From contig CACPQM010000004.1 of the NCBI GenBank assembly GCA_902636075.1, forward strand, positions 50,100 through 114,099: DNA of 64,000 nt, written 5' to 3'. Below the pieces are notes generated by a model that was not told the DNA's origin, searched no databases, and saw only the letters and a list, made by a program, of their open reading frames with translations. Numbering within the stretch: position 1 is the stretch's first letter; every line of letters starts with the position of its first letter. Made by a program: the position numbers and the translations under genes. The DNA is from an uncultured Pelagibacteraceae bacterium (GTDB lineage Bacteria; Pseudomonadota; Alphaproteobacteria; Pelagibacterales; Pelagibacteraceae). This document shows positions 1 to 10,255 of this stretch, in pieces.

Positions 1-189
1 TTAGGAGAACAAAAAGTTTTGACCTTAACAGATTTAGCAGACTTAGCATCAGATGAACTTACAGGCACTTATGATGTTGTTAAAGGTGAAAGGGTAAAAA
101 TTAAAGGATGTCTGGAGGATTTTGCTCTATCAAAACAAGAAGCTGACAATTTAATCATGTCGGCAAGAGATAAAGTTTACAAAGATTGA
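1..189 (+). CDS. nusA: Transcription termination/antitermination factor NusA, C-terminal fragment (5' truncated by window)
   Basis: Frame 1 reads LGEQKVLTLTDLADLASDELTGTYDVVKGERVKIKGCLEDFALSKQEADNLIMSARDKVYKD* directly upstream of infB; matches the NusA C-terminal helical repeat and synteny. Confidence 0.8.
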   Translation, partial: LGEQKVLTLTDLADLASDELTGTYDVVKGERVKIKGCLEDFALSKQEADNLIMSARDKVYKD

Positions 190-199
190 GAGATGAAAA

Positions 200-2410
200 A
201 TGGAGAAAAAAAAATTAAAGTTATCAATATCAGGAAGTACAAAAAAAACTTTTAACAGTATAGAGCAAGCAAAATCAATATCGAAAAACACTGTTGTAAT
301 AGAGAAAAGAAATATTAAATTTCCAAGAAAGCCACAATTTTTAAAACAAAATTCTGAAAGTTTTAAACAAATTAAAACTGTTCAAAAGACAAACAACTTT
401 ACCAAACCTTCATCACCTTCTTCAGATTTTGAAAAGAGAAAATTAGCGGAACAAAGAGCTACAAGAAGACTGAAAGGTGAGAATATACAAAAAGAGAATA
501 AATCAAATAAGCTTAGTGGAAAAAGAAGAGAACTCAAATTAACTATTTCTAGAGCATTAAGTGACGATCATACAGAGACTAAATCTAGAAGTTTAGCTTC
601 TTTAAAAAGGGCTAAGCAAAAAGAAAATAGAAATTTATACCAAGAAGAAAATAAAGATAACTTTACTCAAGTAAAAAGAGAGGTAAATCTTCCAGAAGTA
701 ATAACAATCAAAGAGTTAGCCAATAGAATGGCAGAGCAATCTAGTAGTATTATTAAGCATTTGCTTGGCATGGGAGTGACAGTAACTATAAATAATACAA
801 TTGATGCTGATACGGCAGAATATTTGGTAAAAGAATTTGGTCACAATCCTATTCGTGAGAAAAAAGCAGAAGATATAATTGAAAAAATAAAAGAGGTAAA
901 ATCAGAAAATTTAAAAAATAGAGCTCCAATAGTTACTGTGATGGGTCACGTTGATCATGGTAAAACTTCAGTTTTAGATGTTTTAAGAAAAGCCAATGTA
1001 GTTTCTGGTGAATTTGGTGGTATTACTCAACACATTGGAGCTTATCAGATCAATCACCAAAATAATAAAATCACATTCATTGATACACCGGGACATGCAG
1101 CATTTACAGAAATGAGAGCTAGAGGCTCTAAGTTAACAGATATTGTTATTTTAGTTGTAGCAGCAGATGATGGAGTTAAACCACAAACCATAGAGTCAAT
1201 TAAACATGCAAAGGCAGCAAAAGTACCTATAGTTGTTGCTATAAATAAATGTGACCTTCCCGAGGCAGATCCGCAGAAAATAAAAAATCAACTTCTAGAA
1301 TATGAATTAATTTCCGAGGATTTATCTGGAGATACTTTAATGGTTGAAATCTCAACAAAAACTAAAAATAATTTAGATAAGTTGGTTGAGTCTGTTTTGT
1401 TACAAGCGGAATTATTAGATTTGAAAACAGATTTTGAAACAGATGCCAAAGGTATTGTTTTAGAGTCTAAAATAGATATTGGAAGAGGCCCGGTCGCAAA
1501 CATTGTTGTAACTGCTGGCACTCTTAAAAAAGGGGATTATTTTGTTAGTGGATTAAAATGGGGGAAAGTAAGAGCAATAATAAATGATCAAGGTAAAAAC
1601 ATTGATAAGGCTGAACCAGCTACCCCAATTGAGATTATAGGTATTAATGGTGCAGCTAGATCTGGTGATGATTTTATTGTTTTATCAAATGAAAAAGAAG
1701 CTAAATCCCTATGTGAAGCAAGAGTTGAAGAATCAAAAGATGACAAAATTCCTCTTAATTTTGTCACACAAGATTCTGCTTTTCAGAACTCAATATCAGA
1801 GGAATTAAATATAATTATTAAATCTGATGTTCATGGTTCATCAGAGGCAATCAAAAATGCCATAGATCAAATTAAACATGACGAAGTAAAACCAAAAATT
1901 CTTCTTTCAGATATAGGAATGGTTACTGAAACAGATGTAACTTTGGCAAAAGCATCAAATGCAGTAATAATTGCATTTAACGTAAAGCCAAGCAAAGAAG
2001 CTAAGAAAAGAGCTGAACAAGAAAAAATTTCAATTTCGTCCTATAATATTATTTATGAGGTTTTAGACTTCATTAAGGGTAAGATGGCAGGATTACTTTC
2101 GCCAGATGTAGAGGAAAAAATTATTGGGAGTGCTGAAATATTAGAAATATTTAAAGTTTCAAAAGTTGGTAAAGTAGCTGGATCTAAGGTTGTTGAGGGA
2201 GAAATAACTCAGAACTCTAGTGCAAGAGTTATAAGAGATGGAGCTATAATATTTAATGGAAAAATTGGTTCTATATTTAGAGAAAAAGATCAAACTAAAC
2301 AGGTCTCGGCTGGTTTAGAATGTGGAATTACTCTTAAAGACTTCGCTGACTATCAAAAAAAAGATATCATTGAAGTTTATAACGCAACAATTACTGAAAG
2401 AACAATTTAA
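200..2410 (+). CDS. infB: Translation initiation factor IF-2
   Basis: 736 aa ORF; GTPase motifs VMGHVDHGKTS, DTPGHAAF, NKCDLP; IF2 N-terminal basic region. Confidence 0.98.
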   Translation: MEKKKLKLSISGSTKKTFNSIEQAKSISKNTVVIEKRNIKFPRKPQFLKQNSESFKQIKTVQKTNNFTKPSSPSSDFEKRKLAEQRATRRLKGENIQKENKSNKLSGKRRELKLTISRALSDDHTETKSRSLASLKRAKQKENRNLYQEENKDNFTQVKREVNLPEVITIKELANRMAEQSSSIIKHLLGMGVTVTINNTIDADTAEYLVKEFGHNPIREKKAEDIIEKIKEVKSENLKNRAPIVTVMGHVDHGKTSVLDVLRKANVVSGEFGGITQHIGAYQINHQNNKITFIDTPGHAAFTEMRARGSKLTDIVILVVAADDGVKPQTIESIKHAKAAKVPIVVAINKCDLPEADPQKIKNQLLEYELISEDLSGDTLMVEISTKTKNNLDKLVESVLLQAELLDLKTDFETDAKGIVLESKIDIGRGPVANIVVTAGTLKKGDYFVSGLKWGKVRAIINDQGKNIDKAEPATPIEIIGINGAARSGDDFIVLSNEKEAKSLCEARVEESKDDKIPLNFVTQDSAFQNSISEELNIIIKSDVHGSSEAIKNAIDQIKHDEVKPKILLSDIGMVTETDVTLAKASNAVIIAFNVKPSKEAKKRAEQEKISISSYNIIYEVLDFIKGKMAGLLSPDVEEKIIGSAEILEIFKVSKVGKVAGSKVVEGEITQNSSARVIRDGAIIFNGKIGSIFREKDQTKQVSAGLECGITLKDFADYQKKDIIEVYNATITERTI

Positions 2411-2776
2411 ATGAAACACTTAGGCAAACCTATAACACAGAGACAACTAAGAGTTGGTGAAATGATTAAGCAAGCTTTAGGAATACTTTTTATAAGAGAT
2501 GAAGCAAAAATACCAAATTTATCTACAAAGGAAATCACCGTTACAGAGGTTAGAATGTCACCAGATCTAAAAACAGCAAAAATATTTGTAATGCCTTTGG
2601 GGGGAAAAAATACTGAGGAAGTTATAGAAAAGTTAAAAATATCATCGTTTGCTATAAGAAAAGTTTTATCAAAAAAAATTATAATGAAGTTTTTACCAAA
2701 ACTTTTCTTTGTGAAGGATGATTCTTTCGATTATGCAGAAAAAATAGAAAATTTAATTAAACAAACAAACAAATAA
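2411..2776 (+). CDS. rbfA: Ribosome-binding factor A
   Basis: 121 aa ORF; RbfA-like sequence (ITVTEVRMSPDLKTAKIFVMPLG); adjacent to infB. Confidence 0.95.
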   Translation: MKHLGKPITQRQLRVGEMIKQALGILFIRDEAKIPNLSTKEITVTEVRMSPDLKTAKIFVMPLGGKNTEEVIEKLKISSFAIRKVLSKKIIMKFLPKLFFVKDDSFDYAEKIENLIKQTNK

Positions 2777-2788
2777 ATAAAGGAAAAA

Positions 2789-3037
2789 ATGAGAGAAAAA
2801 GTAAAAGAACTACAAATCCACGATAAGGATACAGGATCTTCGGAAGTCCAAATTGGTCAATTAACTGGTAAAATTGAGAGCCTATCGAAACACATAAAAC
2901 AGTTCAAAAAGGACAAACATTCATCTGTTGGGCTTTTGAGGGCAGTAAATAGAAGAAAAAAATTGTTAGACTATTTAAAGAAAAATAATATGGAGTCTTA
3001 CAAAGCAGTATTAACAAAATTAAATTTGAGGAAGTAA
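2789..3037 (+). CDS. rpsO: 30S ribosomal protein S15
   Basis: 82 aa; DTGSSEVQIGQLTGKIESLSKHIKQFKKDKHSSVGLLRAVNRRKKLLDYLKK. Confidence 0.98.
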   Translation: MREKVKELQIHDKDTGSSEVQIGQLTGKIESLSKHIKQFKKDKHSSVGLLRAVNRRKKLLDYLKKNNMESYKAVLTKLNLRK

Positions 3038-5110
3038 ATGTTCAAAGTAGTAAAAAAAGAAATAGAAGTAGGTGGAAAACAATTAAGTTTAGAAACAGGA
3101 AAGATAGCAAGGCAAGCAGATGGAGCAATTATAGCCCAATGTGGAGAAACAATTGTTTTAGCAACAGTTGTTGGTGCAAAGAAAGTAAATCCAGATATGG
3201 ATTACTTTCCTTTATCTGTTAATTACCAAGAAAAATATTATGCAGCTGGAAAGATACCAGGTGGGTATTTTAAAAGAGAAGCTAGACCTACAGAAAGTGA
3301 AACTTTAATTTCAAGATTAATTGATAGACCTATCAGACCATTGTTTCCAGATGAATTTAAAAACGAAGTTCAACTATTACCAACAGTAATATCTTATGAT
3401 AAAGAGAATGAAGCAGATATTTTATCTATCATTGCATCTTCAGCAGCTTTAGCAATATCAGGAATGCCTTTTATGGGTCCTGTGGGAGCCTCTAGAGTTG
3501 GCTATATTGAAGGAAAGTATGTCCTGAACCCATCCAAGACTGAATTGGAGAAATCCAGATTAGATTTAGTTGTAGCAGGAACTAAAGATGCAGTTTTAAT
3601 GGTAGAGTCTGAGGCAAATGGTTTAACTGAAGAAGAAATGTTGAATGCTGTTAAATTTGGTCATGAGGGTTTCGTTCCAATAATAGAAATGATCGAGGAT
3701 CTTGCAAAAGAATGTAGAAAGCCCGAGTGGACAGTTGAGAAGAAAGATTTAACCGAAGTAAAAAAGAAATTAGAAGCGGAATTTACTGAAGATTTGAAAA
3801 AAGCTTTCTCTACAAGAGATAAGCAAGATAGATCAAATCAAATTTCCGAAATTAATGAAAAAGCTAAAAAGTTATATGAGGAAAATGAAGCTTACACTGA
3901 TTTAGATGTAAATTCTCAACTTAAAAATTTGGAAAAATCTATTGTGAGAACTGATATTCTTAAAAATAAAAATCGTATTGATGGAAGAGGTCTTGCTGAT
4001 GTAAGACCAATTATGTGTGAAGTTGGAATTTTACCAAGAGTTCATGGTTCAGCTTTGTTTACAAGAGGTGAAACTCAAGCAATTGTAACAACTACACTGG
4101 GAACCTCAGATGATGAGCAAAGAATTGAAAGTTTAGATGGATTACAAAAGGAAAGATTTATGTTGCATTATAACTTTCCTCCATTCTCTGTTGGTGAAAC
4201 TGGTAGAATTGGAACAGGTAGAAGAGAGATAGGTCATGGTAAGTTAGCATGGAGAGCAATTAATTCCTCACTTCCATCAAAAGAAAGCTTCCCCTACACT
4301 TTTAGGATTGTATCAGAAATCACTGAGTCTAACGGTTCATCTTCAATGGCAACTGTTTGTGGAACTTCACTTGCTCTTATGGATGCGGGTGTTCCGATTA
4401 AAGAGCCAGTTGCTGGAATTGCAATGGGTTTAATAAAAGAAGGTGATGATTTCTCTGTACTGTCAGATATTCTTGGTGATGAAGACCATCTTGGAGATAT
4501 GGATTTTAAAGTTGCAGGTACTAAAGACGGAATAACATCATTACAAATGGATATTAAAATTACAGGAATTACATTTGAAATAATGGAACAGGCTTTAAAT
4601 CAAGCAAAAGATGGAAGAATTCATATTTTGGGTGAAATGAATAAAGCATTAGACAAATCCAGAGATGATGTTGGAAAACATACTCCAAAAATGGAAAAAA
4701 TTACGGTTGATAAAAAAGATATTGCGGCAGTCATTGGAAAAGGTGGAGCAACAATTAGAGAGATTGTTGAAAAATCTGGTGCTAAAGTTGATGTAAATGA
4801 TGAAGGTGTAGTAACAGTTGCTGCTCCAGATGAAGTATCTAGAAACATTGCTATGCAAATGATCAAAGATATAACTGCTAAAGCTGAACTAAATAAAATT
4901 TATAACGGGAAAGTTATGAAAATTATGGAATTTGGGGCATTTGTTAATTTCTTAGGAAAACAAGATGGACTTGTTCACATTTCTGAGCTTGCAGATAAAA
5001 GAGTTGCTAAAGTAACTGATGTAGTTAATGAAGGTGACGAAGTTAAAGTAAAAGTTATTGGATTTGATAGAGGAAAAGTTAAATTATCTATAAAGCAGGC
5101 CGCTATATAG
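3038..5110 (+). CDS. pnp: Polyribonucleotide nucleotidyltransferase (PNPase)
   Basis: 690 aa; duplicated RNase PH domains, KH and S1 domains at C-terminus. Confidence 0.98.
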   Translation: MFKVVKKEIEVGGKQLSLETGKIARQADGAIIAQCGETIVLATVVGAKKVNPDMDYFPLSVNYQEKYYAAGKIPGGYFKREARPTESETLISRLIDRPIRPLFPDEFKNEVQLLPTVISYDKENEADILSIIASSAALAISGMPFMGPVGASRVGYIEGKYVLNPSKTELEKSRLDLVVAGTKDAVLMVESEANGLTEEEMLNAVKFGHEGFVPIIEMIEDLAKECRKPEWTVEKKDLTEVKKKLEAEFTEDLKKAFSTRDKQDRSNQISEINEKAKKLYEENEAYTDLDVNSQLKNLEKSIVRTDILKNKNRIDGRGLADVRPIMCEVGILPRVHGSALFTRGETQAIVTTTLGTSDDEQRIESLDGLQKERFMLHYNFPPFSVGETGRIGTGRREIGHGKLAWRAINSSLPSKESFPYTFRIVSEITESNGSSSMATVCGTSLALMDAGVPIKEPVAGIAMGLIKEGDDFSVLSDILGDEDHLGDMDFKVAGTKDGITSLQMDIKITGITFEIMEQALNQAKDGRIHILGEMNKALDKSRDDVGKHTPKMEKITVDKKDIAAVIGKGGATIREIVEKSGAKVDVNDEGVVTVAAPDEVSRNIAMQMIKDITAKAELNKIYNGKVMKIMEFGAFVNFLGKQDGLVHISELADKRVAKVTDVVNEGDEVKVKVIGFDRGKVKLSIKQAAI

Positions 5111-5114
5111 ATAA

Positions 5115-5495
5115 ATGACCAAACCATTTATTTTAATTGCTAGAATACGTGTTAAAGAGGGCAAGGTTGAGGAGTATCTAAAGATAGCAAAAGAGGCTGA
5201 TGATGCTGTTAACGCATCAGAGCCAGATATGCTTATTCATACTTTTGACCAAGATCCAACTGATCCATTAGAGTTTACTTGGAGTGAAGTTTACCGAAAT
5301 AGTGAAGCAATGCTGCATCATTTAAATAATGCCCCTGTCCAAGCTTATGTTGAAAAGCACAATAAAATTGCGGATAGATTCGAAATAGAGGTCTATGGAA
5401 ATATTACGGAAGAGACTGTCAAGGCAATTAAAGATACAAATATCCCTTTCAAGTATTTTAAAACTACTAATGTTGGTTATACTAGAAAAATATAA
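5115..5495 (+). CDS. Antibiotic biosynthesis monooxygenase (ABM)-like domain protein
   Basis: 126 aa; ABM-like pattern (LIARIRVKEGKVEEYLKIAKEADDAVNASEPDML...FTWSEVYRNSEAMLHHL). Confidence 0.7.
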   Translation: MTKPFILIARIRVKEGKVEEYLKIAKEADDAVNASEPDMLIHTFDQDPTDPLEFTWSEVYRNSEAMLHHLNNAPVQAYVEKHNKIADRFEIEVYGNITEETVKAIKDTNIPFKYFKTTNVGYTRKI

Positions 5496-5498
5496 TTA

Positions 5499-5990
5499 CT
5501 AACTTTCTGGGATAAAAAGCAAGCAAAGACCGTTGCTACAATATCTTTTTCCACCATCAGGACCATCATTAAATACATGGCCGTGATGAGCACCACAATT
5601 TGCACAACTATATTCAGTCCTTTTCATGCCAAAAGAATAATCAGTTTTTGTTACAAATACCCCTGGTATTGCTTCAGTGAATGACGGCCATCCAGTTCCA
5701 CTATCAAATTTTGCTGTGGACTCAAATAGTTTCACACCACAATTTGCACAATGGTATGTCCCTTTTCTTTTCTCATAATTTAATTCACTAGTACCAGCAC
5801 GTTCAGTACCCTCTTCAAACATTATTATCTTTTGTTCATTTGTGAGATCTGGATTTATTATATTGTATTCACTCTCATCTTTTTTTAATTTTTTTTTAAA
5901 TCCTACTAAATTGCTCGCTAGTGATGTTAATGGATAAAATATTAATCCCAATATAGAAGCTCCAGCAATTTTTAAAAAATCTCTTCTCAC
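5499..5990 (-). CDS. msrB: Peptide-methionine (R)-S-oxide reductase, predicted exported (Tat-like signal)
   Basis: MsrB signatures CANCGVKLF, GTGWPSF, CANCGAHHGHVF, RYCSNGLCL; N-terminal MRRDFLKIAGASILG twin-arginine-like leader. Confidence 0.93.
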   Translation of the reverse strand: MRRDFLKIAGASILGLIFYPLTSLASNLVGFKKKLKKDESEYNIINPDLTNEQKIIMFEEGTERAGTSELNYEKRKGTYHCANCGVKLFESTAKFDSGTGWPSFTEAIPGVFVTKTDYSFGMKRTEYSCANCGAHHGHVFNDGPDGGKRYCSNGLCLLFIPES

Positions 5991-5999
5991 AATAGTTTA

Positions 6000-6152
6000 T
6001 TATTTAACTTTTTTTTTACTTAATCTATTTATTAAAAATAAAGCTATTGCAGTCAATAGGGCAAAAACTTCTAGTGCATGACCAGAACCCTCGAGAATTA
6101 ATTGAACAAAAATAAATATAATACAAACTACAAACCAAACTAATATAAGCAT
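6000..6152 (-). CDS. Small (50 aa) predicted membrane protein
   Basis: Not in supplied ORF list; reverse-complement reading gives MLILVWFVVCIIFIFVQLILEGSGHALEVFALLTAIALFLINRLSKKKVK*, two hydrophobic segments and a basic C-terminus, tightly packed between neighbours. Confidence 0.5.
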   Translation of the reverse strand: MLILVWFVVCIIFIFVQLILEGSGHALEVFALLTAIALFLINRLSKKKVK

Positions 6153-6156
6153 TTAA

Positions 6157-6666
6157 CTAAAGTCCTTTTGAATTAGTTTCTGCTGCTTTTTCTTTCACAC
6201 TTATCTCATTTATATTATCGTCAATATATTGAAGATATAATGGATTATTTCCAAATTTAATTGGACACCTTAAAGAAATTGATTTTTTTCCAGAGTAGTA
6301 TGCGGCACTTTCTGAGCTAAAACTAAAACTGTCTTTATCTAAAAAAACTCCATATTTATCATCAAGAAGCGACTTAACAATTTTGAATTGTGATTTACAC
6401 TCTGCGCTACTATCGTAATCGTTCCATGCCCAAATTTGAGCAATTCTCTTTGACTTTGGAGTAATTATAACACCATAATATAAAAATGATGGATGTGGGT
6501 TTTTAGCTCCGAATTGATAAATTTTTTCACCACTTGTAGTTTCAGATAATTCTCTTAAATCTTCAGAAAATACTTCTCCAAGATTTAATCCAAATGCACT
6601 TTTTATTTCAGCAGCATTTAAAGAAGAAACAGTAAAAAAAATATAAATGATTAAAAAAAACCTCAT
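6157..6666 (-). CDS. Hypothetical secreted protein
   Basis: 169 aa ORF with N-terminal signal-like MRFFLIIYIFFTVSSLNA. Confidence 0.65.
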   Translation of the reverse strand: MRFFLIIYIFFTVSSLNAAEIKSAFGLNLGEVFSEDLRELSETTSGEKIYQFGAKNPHPSFLYYGVIITPKSKRIAQIWAWNDYDSSAECKSQFKIVKSLLDDKYGVFLDKDSFSFSSESAAYYSGKKSISLRCPIKFGNNPLYLQYIDDNINEISVKEKAAETNSKGL

Positions 6667-7455
6667 TTAATCTGAAATATTTTTTGGATCTGGCATACCT
6701 ACTTTATTATAACCGGCATCAACATAGTGAATTTCACCCGTAACACCACCTGCCATATCACTTAAAAGATATAATGCTGAGTTTCCAACATCGATGTTAT
6801 CTACATTTCTTTTTAAAAAAGAGTGGTCAGCGTTCCATTTATATAAAAATTTTGCATCTCCAATTGCTGACGCAGCTAATGTCTTAATTGGTCCTGCACT
6901 TATTGCGTTCACCCTTATTCCTTTAGCTCCTAAATCTCTAGCTAAGTACTTAACACTAGATTCTAATGCTGCCTTACAAACACCCATTACATTGTAATTA
7001 GGGATTGCTTTATTAGCCTCATAGCTAAGAGTAATCATACTACCACCCTCTTTCATCAGTTTTGAGGCTTCTTTTGCTACTTCAGTAAATGAAAAGCATG
7101 AAATCAGCATACTTCTTAAAAAATTTTCTCTTGTTGTATTTAGATATTCTCCTGAAAGTTCAGATTTGTCAGAAAAAGCGATTGCGTGAACTACAAAGTC
7201 TATTTCGCCCCATTGAGATTTAACATCTTCAAATAATTTTATTACATCTTCTTTTTTTTCAACATCACAGCTAAAAGTAACATTAGAATTTAGTTTTTCT
7301 GCAAGAGGAACTACTCTTTTTTTAAGAGCATCACCTAGATATGTAAAAGCTAATTCTGCACCTGCCTCTGAAAGTTTTTGAGAAATACCCCATGCAATAG
7401 ATCTTTCATTAGCAACACCCATTATCAGTCCTTTTTTACCTTTCATTAAAGACAT
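6667..7455 (-). CDS. fabI: Enoyl-[acyl-carrier-protein] reductase (NADH)
   Basis: SDR family FabI motifs (KGLIMGVANERSIAWGI, YNVMGVCKAALE); start set at MSLMKGKK (7455) rather than 7470, because the longer ORF runs into the preceding fabB stop. Confidence 0.95.
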   Translation of the reverse strand: MSLMKGKKGLIMGVANERSIAWGISQKLSEAGAELAFTYLGDALKKRVVPLAEKLNSNVTFSCDVEKKEDVIKLFEDVKSQWGEIDFVVHAIAFSDKSELSGEYLNTTRENFLRSMLISCFSFTEVAKEASKLMKEGGSMITLSYEANKAIPNYNVMGVCKAALESSVKYLARDLGAKGIRVNAISAGPIKTLAASAIGDAKFLYKWNADHSFLKRNVDNIDVGNSALYLLSDMAGGVTGEIHYVDAGYNKVGMPDPKNISD

Positions 7456-7456
7456 A

Positions 7457-8668
7457 TTAAACTTTCTCAAATACTAGAGTTGCATTTGTTCCGCCAAATC
7501 CAAAACTATTAGACATGACAGTATTTAATGTTGCTTCTGTTTCTGTTTTAGCGACTATTGGAAATTTTTTAGCTTCTTCATCCATTTCACTTATGTTAGC
7601 TGACCCAGTTATAAAATTATTTTTCATCATAATTAAACAATATATTGCTTCATGTACTGAGGCAGCTCCTAACGGATGACCTGATAAAGATTTGGTCGAA
7701 CTAATCTTAGGAATCTCATCTCCAAAAGCATCTTTAACAGCATTTAATTCAGTAATATCTCCAACTGGAGTAGAAGTTCCATGAGTATTTATATAATCTA
7801 CTTTATTTTTTGAAGTTGCCATTGCCATTTGCATACATCTTACTGCACCTTCACCAGAAGGTGCTACCATATCATATCCATCTGAAGTTGCTCCATAACC
7901 TGTTAATTCTGCGTATATTTTAGCTCCTCTAGCTTTGGCGTGTTCATATTCCTCAAGAACTAAAACCCCTGCACCTCCAGCAATTACAAAGCCATCTCTA
8001 GTTTTGTCATAAGCTCTTGATGCTTTCTCAGGTGTATCGTTATATTTTGAAGATAATGCTGTCATCGCATCAAACATGGCCGTCATTGCCCAGTGTATCT
8101 CTTCGCTACCACCTGCAAAAACAACATCTTGTTTTCCCATTTGAATAAGTTCCATAGAATTTCCAATACAGTGTCCGCTAGTTGCGCAGGCCGAACTCAT
8201 TGTGTAGTTTGTACCTTTAATTTTAAAGGGAACAGCGAGTGTTGCTGAGGCGGTACTTGCCATGGTTCTTGGAACTATAAATGGTCCCATCAATTTTGGA
8301 GTTTTGGCTCTAGTTTTATCTGCTGCTAAAATAACATTTTCTATTGAAGGTCCACCTGAACCCATAACAATTCCTGTTTTAAAATTACTCACTTCACTTT
8401 CTTCTAAGCCAGAGTCTTCAATCGCCTCTTTCATTGCAATATAATTGTAAGCAGATCCCGAACCCATAAATCTAATTGTTTTTCTATCTATATGATCCTC
8501 AAGTTTGATATTAGGCTTTCCATGAATATGACTTTTAAGATTGTGTTCTTTATATTCTTCCGAAAAAGAAATTCCTGATTTAGTATTTAATAAAGATTGA
8601 TGAACTTCTTCTTGGTTATTTCCAAGACATGAAACAATTCCCAAACCTGTAATTACTACTCTTCGCAT
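7457..8668 (-). CDS. fabB: 3-oxoacyl-[acyl-carrier-protein] synthase I
   Basis: Ketosynthase motifs [30 protein letters not shown]; adjacent to fabA. Confidence 0.93.
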   Translation of the reverse strand: MRRVVITGLGIVSCLGNNQEEVHQSLLNTKSGISFSEEYKEHNLKSHIHGKPNIKLEDHIDRKTIRFMGSGSAYNYIAMKEAIEDSGLEESEVSNFKTGIVMGSGGPSIENVILAADKTRAKTPKLMGPFIVPRTMASTASATLAVPFKIKGTNYTMSSACATSGHCIGNSMELIQMGKQDVVFAGGSEEIHWAMTAMFDAMTALSSKYNDTPEKASRAYDKTRDGFVIAGGAGVLVLEEYEHAKARGAKIYAELTGYGATSDGYDMVAPSGEGAVRCMQMAMATSKNKVDYINTHGTSTPVGDITELNAVKDAFGDEIPKISSTKSLSGHPLGAASVHEAIYCLIMMKNNFITGSANISEMDEEAKKFPIVAKTETEATLNTVMSNSFGFGGTNATLVFEKV

Positions 8669-9168
8669 TATTTAAATAATCCCACTTTTAGACTGTCTGC
8701 AGAGTATATTTTTTTGCCATCAGCAAGAAGAATACCATTTGCTAGTCCAACTGTTGTTTCACCTTTGATTAATATTCTTTTCATATCAATAATATATGTC
8801 GCCATTTTGACATTTTTTAAAACCTCTCCTGTAAACTTTACCGTGCTTACTCCTAAAGCTCTTCCTCTTCCAGGATTTCCGAGCCAACCCAAGTAAAAAC
8901 CCACCAGTTGCCACATTGCATCCAAACCTAAACATCCTGGCATGACTGGATCTTCTCTAAAGTGACAATCAAAAAACCACAAATCTTCTTTTATATCAAG
9001 TTCTGCCTTCATTAATCCTTTATCAAAAGCTCCATTTTTTTCACTAATTTCAGTAATTCTATCAAACATAAGCATTGGAGGAGAAGGTAATCTTGCATTT
9101 CCAGAACCAAAAAGTTCCCCATTTGCGCAGCTTATTAATTCATCATAATCAAAGGAATTTTTTTTCAT
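8668..9168 (-). CDS. fabA: 3-hydroxydecanoyl-ACP dehydratase/isomerase
   Basis: FabA motif [24 protein letters not shown]; start set at [11 protein letters not shown] (9168); the ORF extension to 9297 overlaps the divergent irr gene. Confidence 0.95.
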   Translation of the reverse strand: MKKNSFDYDELISCANGELFGSGNARLPSPPMLMFDRITEISEKNGAFDKGLMKAELDIKEDLWFFDCHFREDPVMPGCLGLDAMWQLVGFYLGWLGNPGRGRALGVSTVKFTGEVLKNVKMATYIIDMKRILIKGETTVGLANGILLADGKKIYSADSLKVGLFK

Positions 9169-9217
9169 AATTTTTAATCTTATTACTTGATTTACAAACA
9201 TTATAATATAGATATTC

Positions 9218-9234
9218 TTTAGAATAATTATAAT
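9218..9234. promoter_or_regulatory. Candidate Irr/iron-control-element-like box upstream of irr
   Basis: TTTAGAA-TAA-TTATAAT, resembling the rhizobial ICE pattern TTTAGAA-N3-TTCTAAA. Confidence 0.45.
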
Positions 9235-9239
9235 TAGTA

Positions 9240-9668
9240 ATGGCTTACGCTGATCAATATATAGAGAAGTTGAGAAAATCAGGTTTAAGACCCACAAAAC
9301 AAAGAATTAAAATTTGTGAGGTGTTGTTTGATGCGGAAAAGACTTTTCACTTTACCATCAAAGAATTGGTTAAAATCATTGAAAATCAAGCAAATATTAA
9401 GGTTTCTTTAGCGACTGTTTATAATACTGTTCATGCATTTATTAAAAAGGGTTATTTAAAAGAGATCCCACTAAATGCTTCACAAAGTTATTATGATACA
9501 AATGTAAGTCATCATCACCATTTTTTTGACGTAGAAGAAAATAGATTGATTGACATTCATCAAGATGATGTTGATGAAGTGAATATTAAAAGAACAATCC
9601 CAGGAAAAAAAATAAGATCAGTTGAGGTTATTGCTAAAATTGTAAGTGATAATCAATCTCAAAAATAA
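9240..9668 (+). CDS. irr: Fur-family regulator, Irr type
   Basis: [48 protein letters not shown] (His-rich motif of Irr); divergent from fabA-fabB-fabI as in other alphaproteobacteria. Confidence 0.85.
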   Translation: MAYADQYIEKLRKSGLRPTKQRIKICEVLFDAEKTFHFTIKELVKIIENQANIKVSLATVYNTVHAFIKKGYLKEIPLNASQSYYDTNVSHHHHFFDVEENRLIDIHQDDVDEVNIKRTIPGKKIRSVEVIAKIVSDNQSQK

Positions 9669-9717
9669 TTCAATAATATCAATAGTATAAATAATACATT
9701 ATATTTATTCTAAACTG

Positions 9718-9747
9718 TTGACATATTATAATTCCTCTATATATAAA
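9718..9747 (+). promoter_or_regulatory. Sigma70-like promoter for the rubrerythrin operon
   Basis: TTGACA (9718-9723), 18-nt spacer, TATAAA (9742-9747). Confidence 0.65.
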
Positions 9748-9751
9748 CCAC

Positions 9752-9768
9752 TTTAGAATCATTATTAA
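9752..9768. promoter_or_regulatory. Candidate Irr/ICE-like box at the rubrerythrin transcription start
   Basis: TTTAGAA-TCA-TTATTAA; same half-site and spacing as 9218-9234. Confidence 0.45.
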
Positions 9769-9782
9769 TAGTAGGAGTAAAT

Positions 9783-10199
9783 ATGTCATTAAAAGGTAGT
9801 AAAACAGAGGAAAATTTAAAAGAAGCATTTGCTGGGGAAAGCCAGGCAAATAGAAGATATCTTTATTTTGCTCAAAAAGCGGATGTTGAAGGCTTTAACG
9901 ATGTTGCGGCGGTATTTAGATCAACTGCAGAAGGTGAAACTGGACATGCTCATGGCCACTTAGAATATTTAGAAGAAGTGGGTGATCCAGCAACTGGTAA
10001 GCCAATTGGTGAAACAAAAGCCAATCTTGAGTCTGCAATACAAGGTGAAACACACGAGTACACAGATATGTACCCTGGAATGGCTAAAACAGCTAGAGAC
10101 GAAGGCTTTGATGAAATAGCTGATTGGTTTGAGACTTTAGCAAAAGCTGAAAAATCACACGCAGGTAAATTTCAAAAGACTTTAGAAAGCATCGCTTAA
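9783..10199 (+). CDS. Rubrerythrin-family protein (di-iron)
   Basis: 138 aa; [26 protein letters not shown]...[13 protein letters not shown]...E..KSHAGKF, short rubrerythrin without a C-terminal rubredoxin domain. Confidence 0.95.
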   Translation: MSLKGSKTEENLKEAFAGESQANRRYLYFAQKADVEGFNDVAAVFRSTAEGETGHAHGHLEYLEEVGDPATGKPIGETKANLESAIQGETHEYTDMYPGMAKTARDEGFDEIADWFETLAKAEKSHAGKFQKTLESIA

Positions 10200-10205
10200 A
10201 CAAAA

Positions 10206-10235
10206 TTTGTGGACGAAGCCCCTCTCGTCCACAAA
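10206..10235 (+). promoter_or_regulatory. Perfect 11-bp intercistronic hairpin
   Basis: TTTGTGGACGA-AGCCCCTC-TCGTCCACAAA between rubrerythrin and the Fe-S oxidoreductase; no following U-tract. Confidence 0.75.
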
Positions 10236-10255
10236 AATTACATTTAAAAAAATCT

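Noticed and set aside
1288-1521. Antisense ORF in infB (and similar ones at 4621-4866, 14068-14343, 43572-43853, 60079-60408, 61992-62279)
   Set aside because: Shadow ORFs opposite strongly conserved genes; no independent coding evidence.
8668-9297. Long version of the FabA ORF (start 9297)
   Set aside because: Extension overlaps the divergent irr gene; the FabA homology begins at [11 protein letters not shown] (9168).
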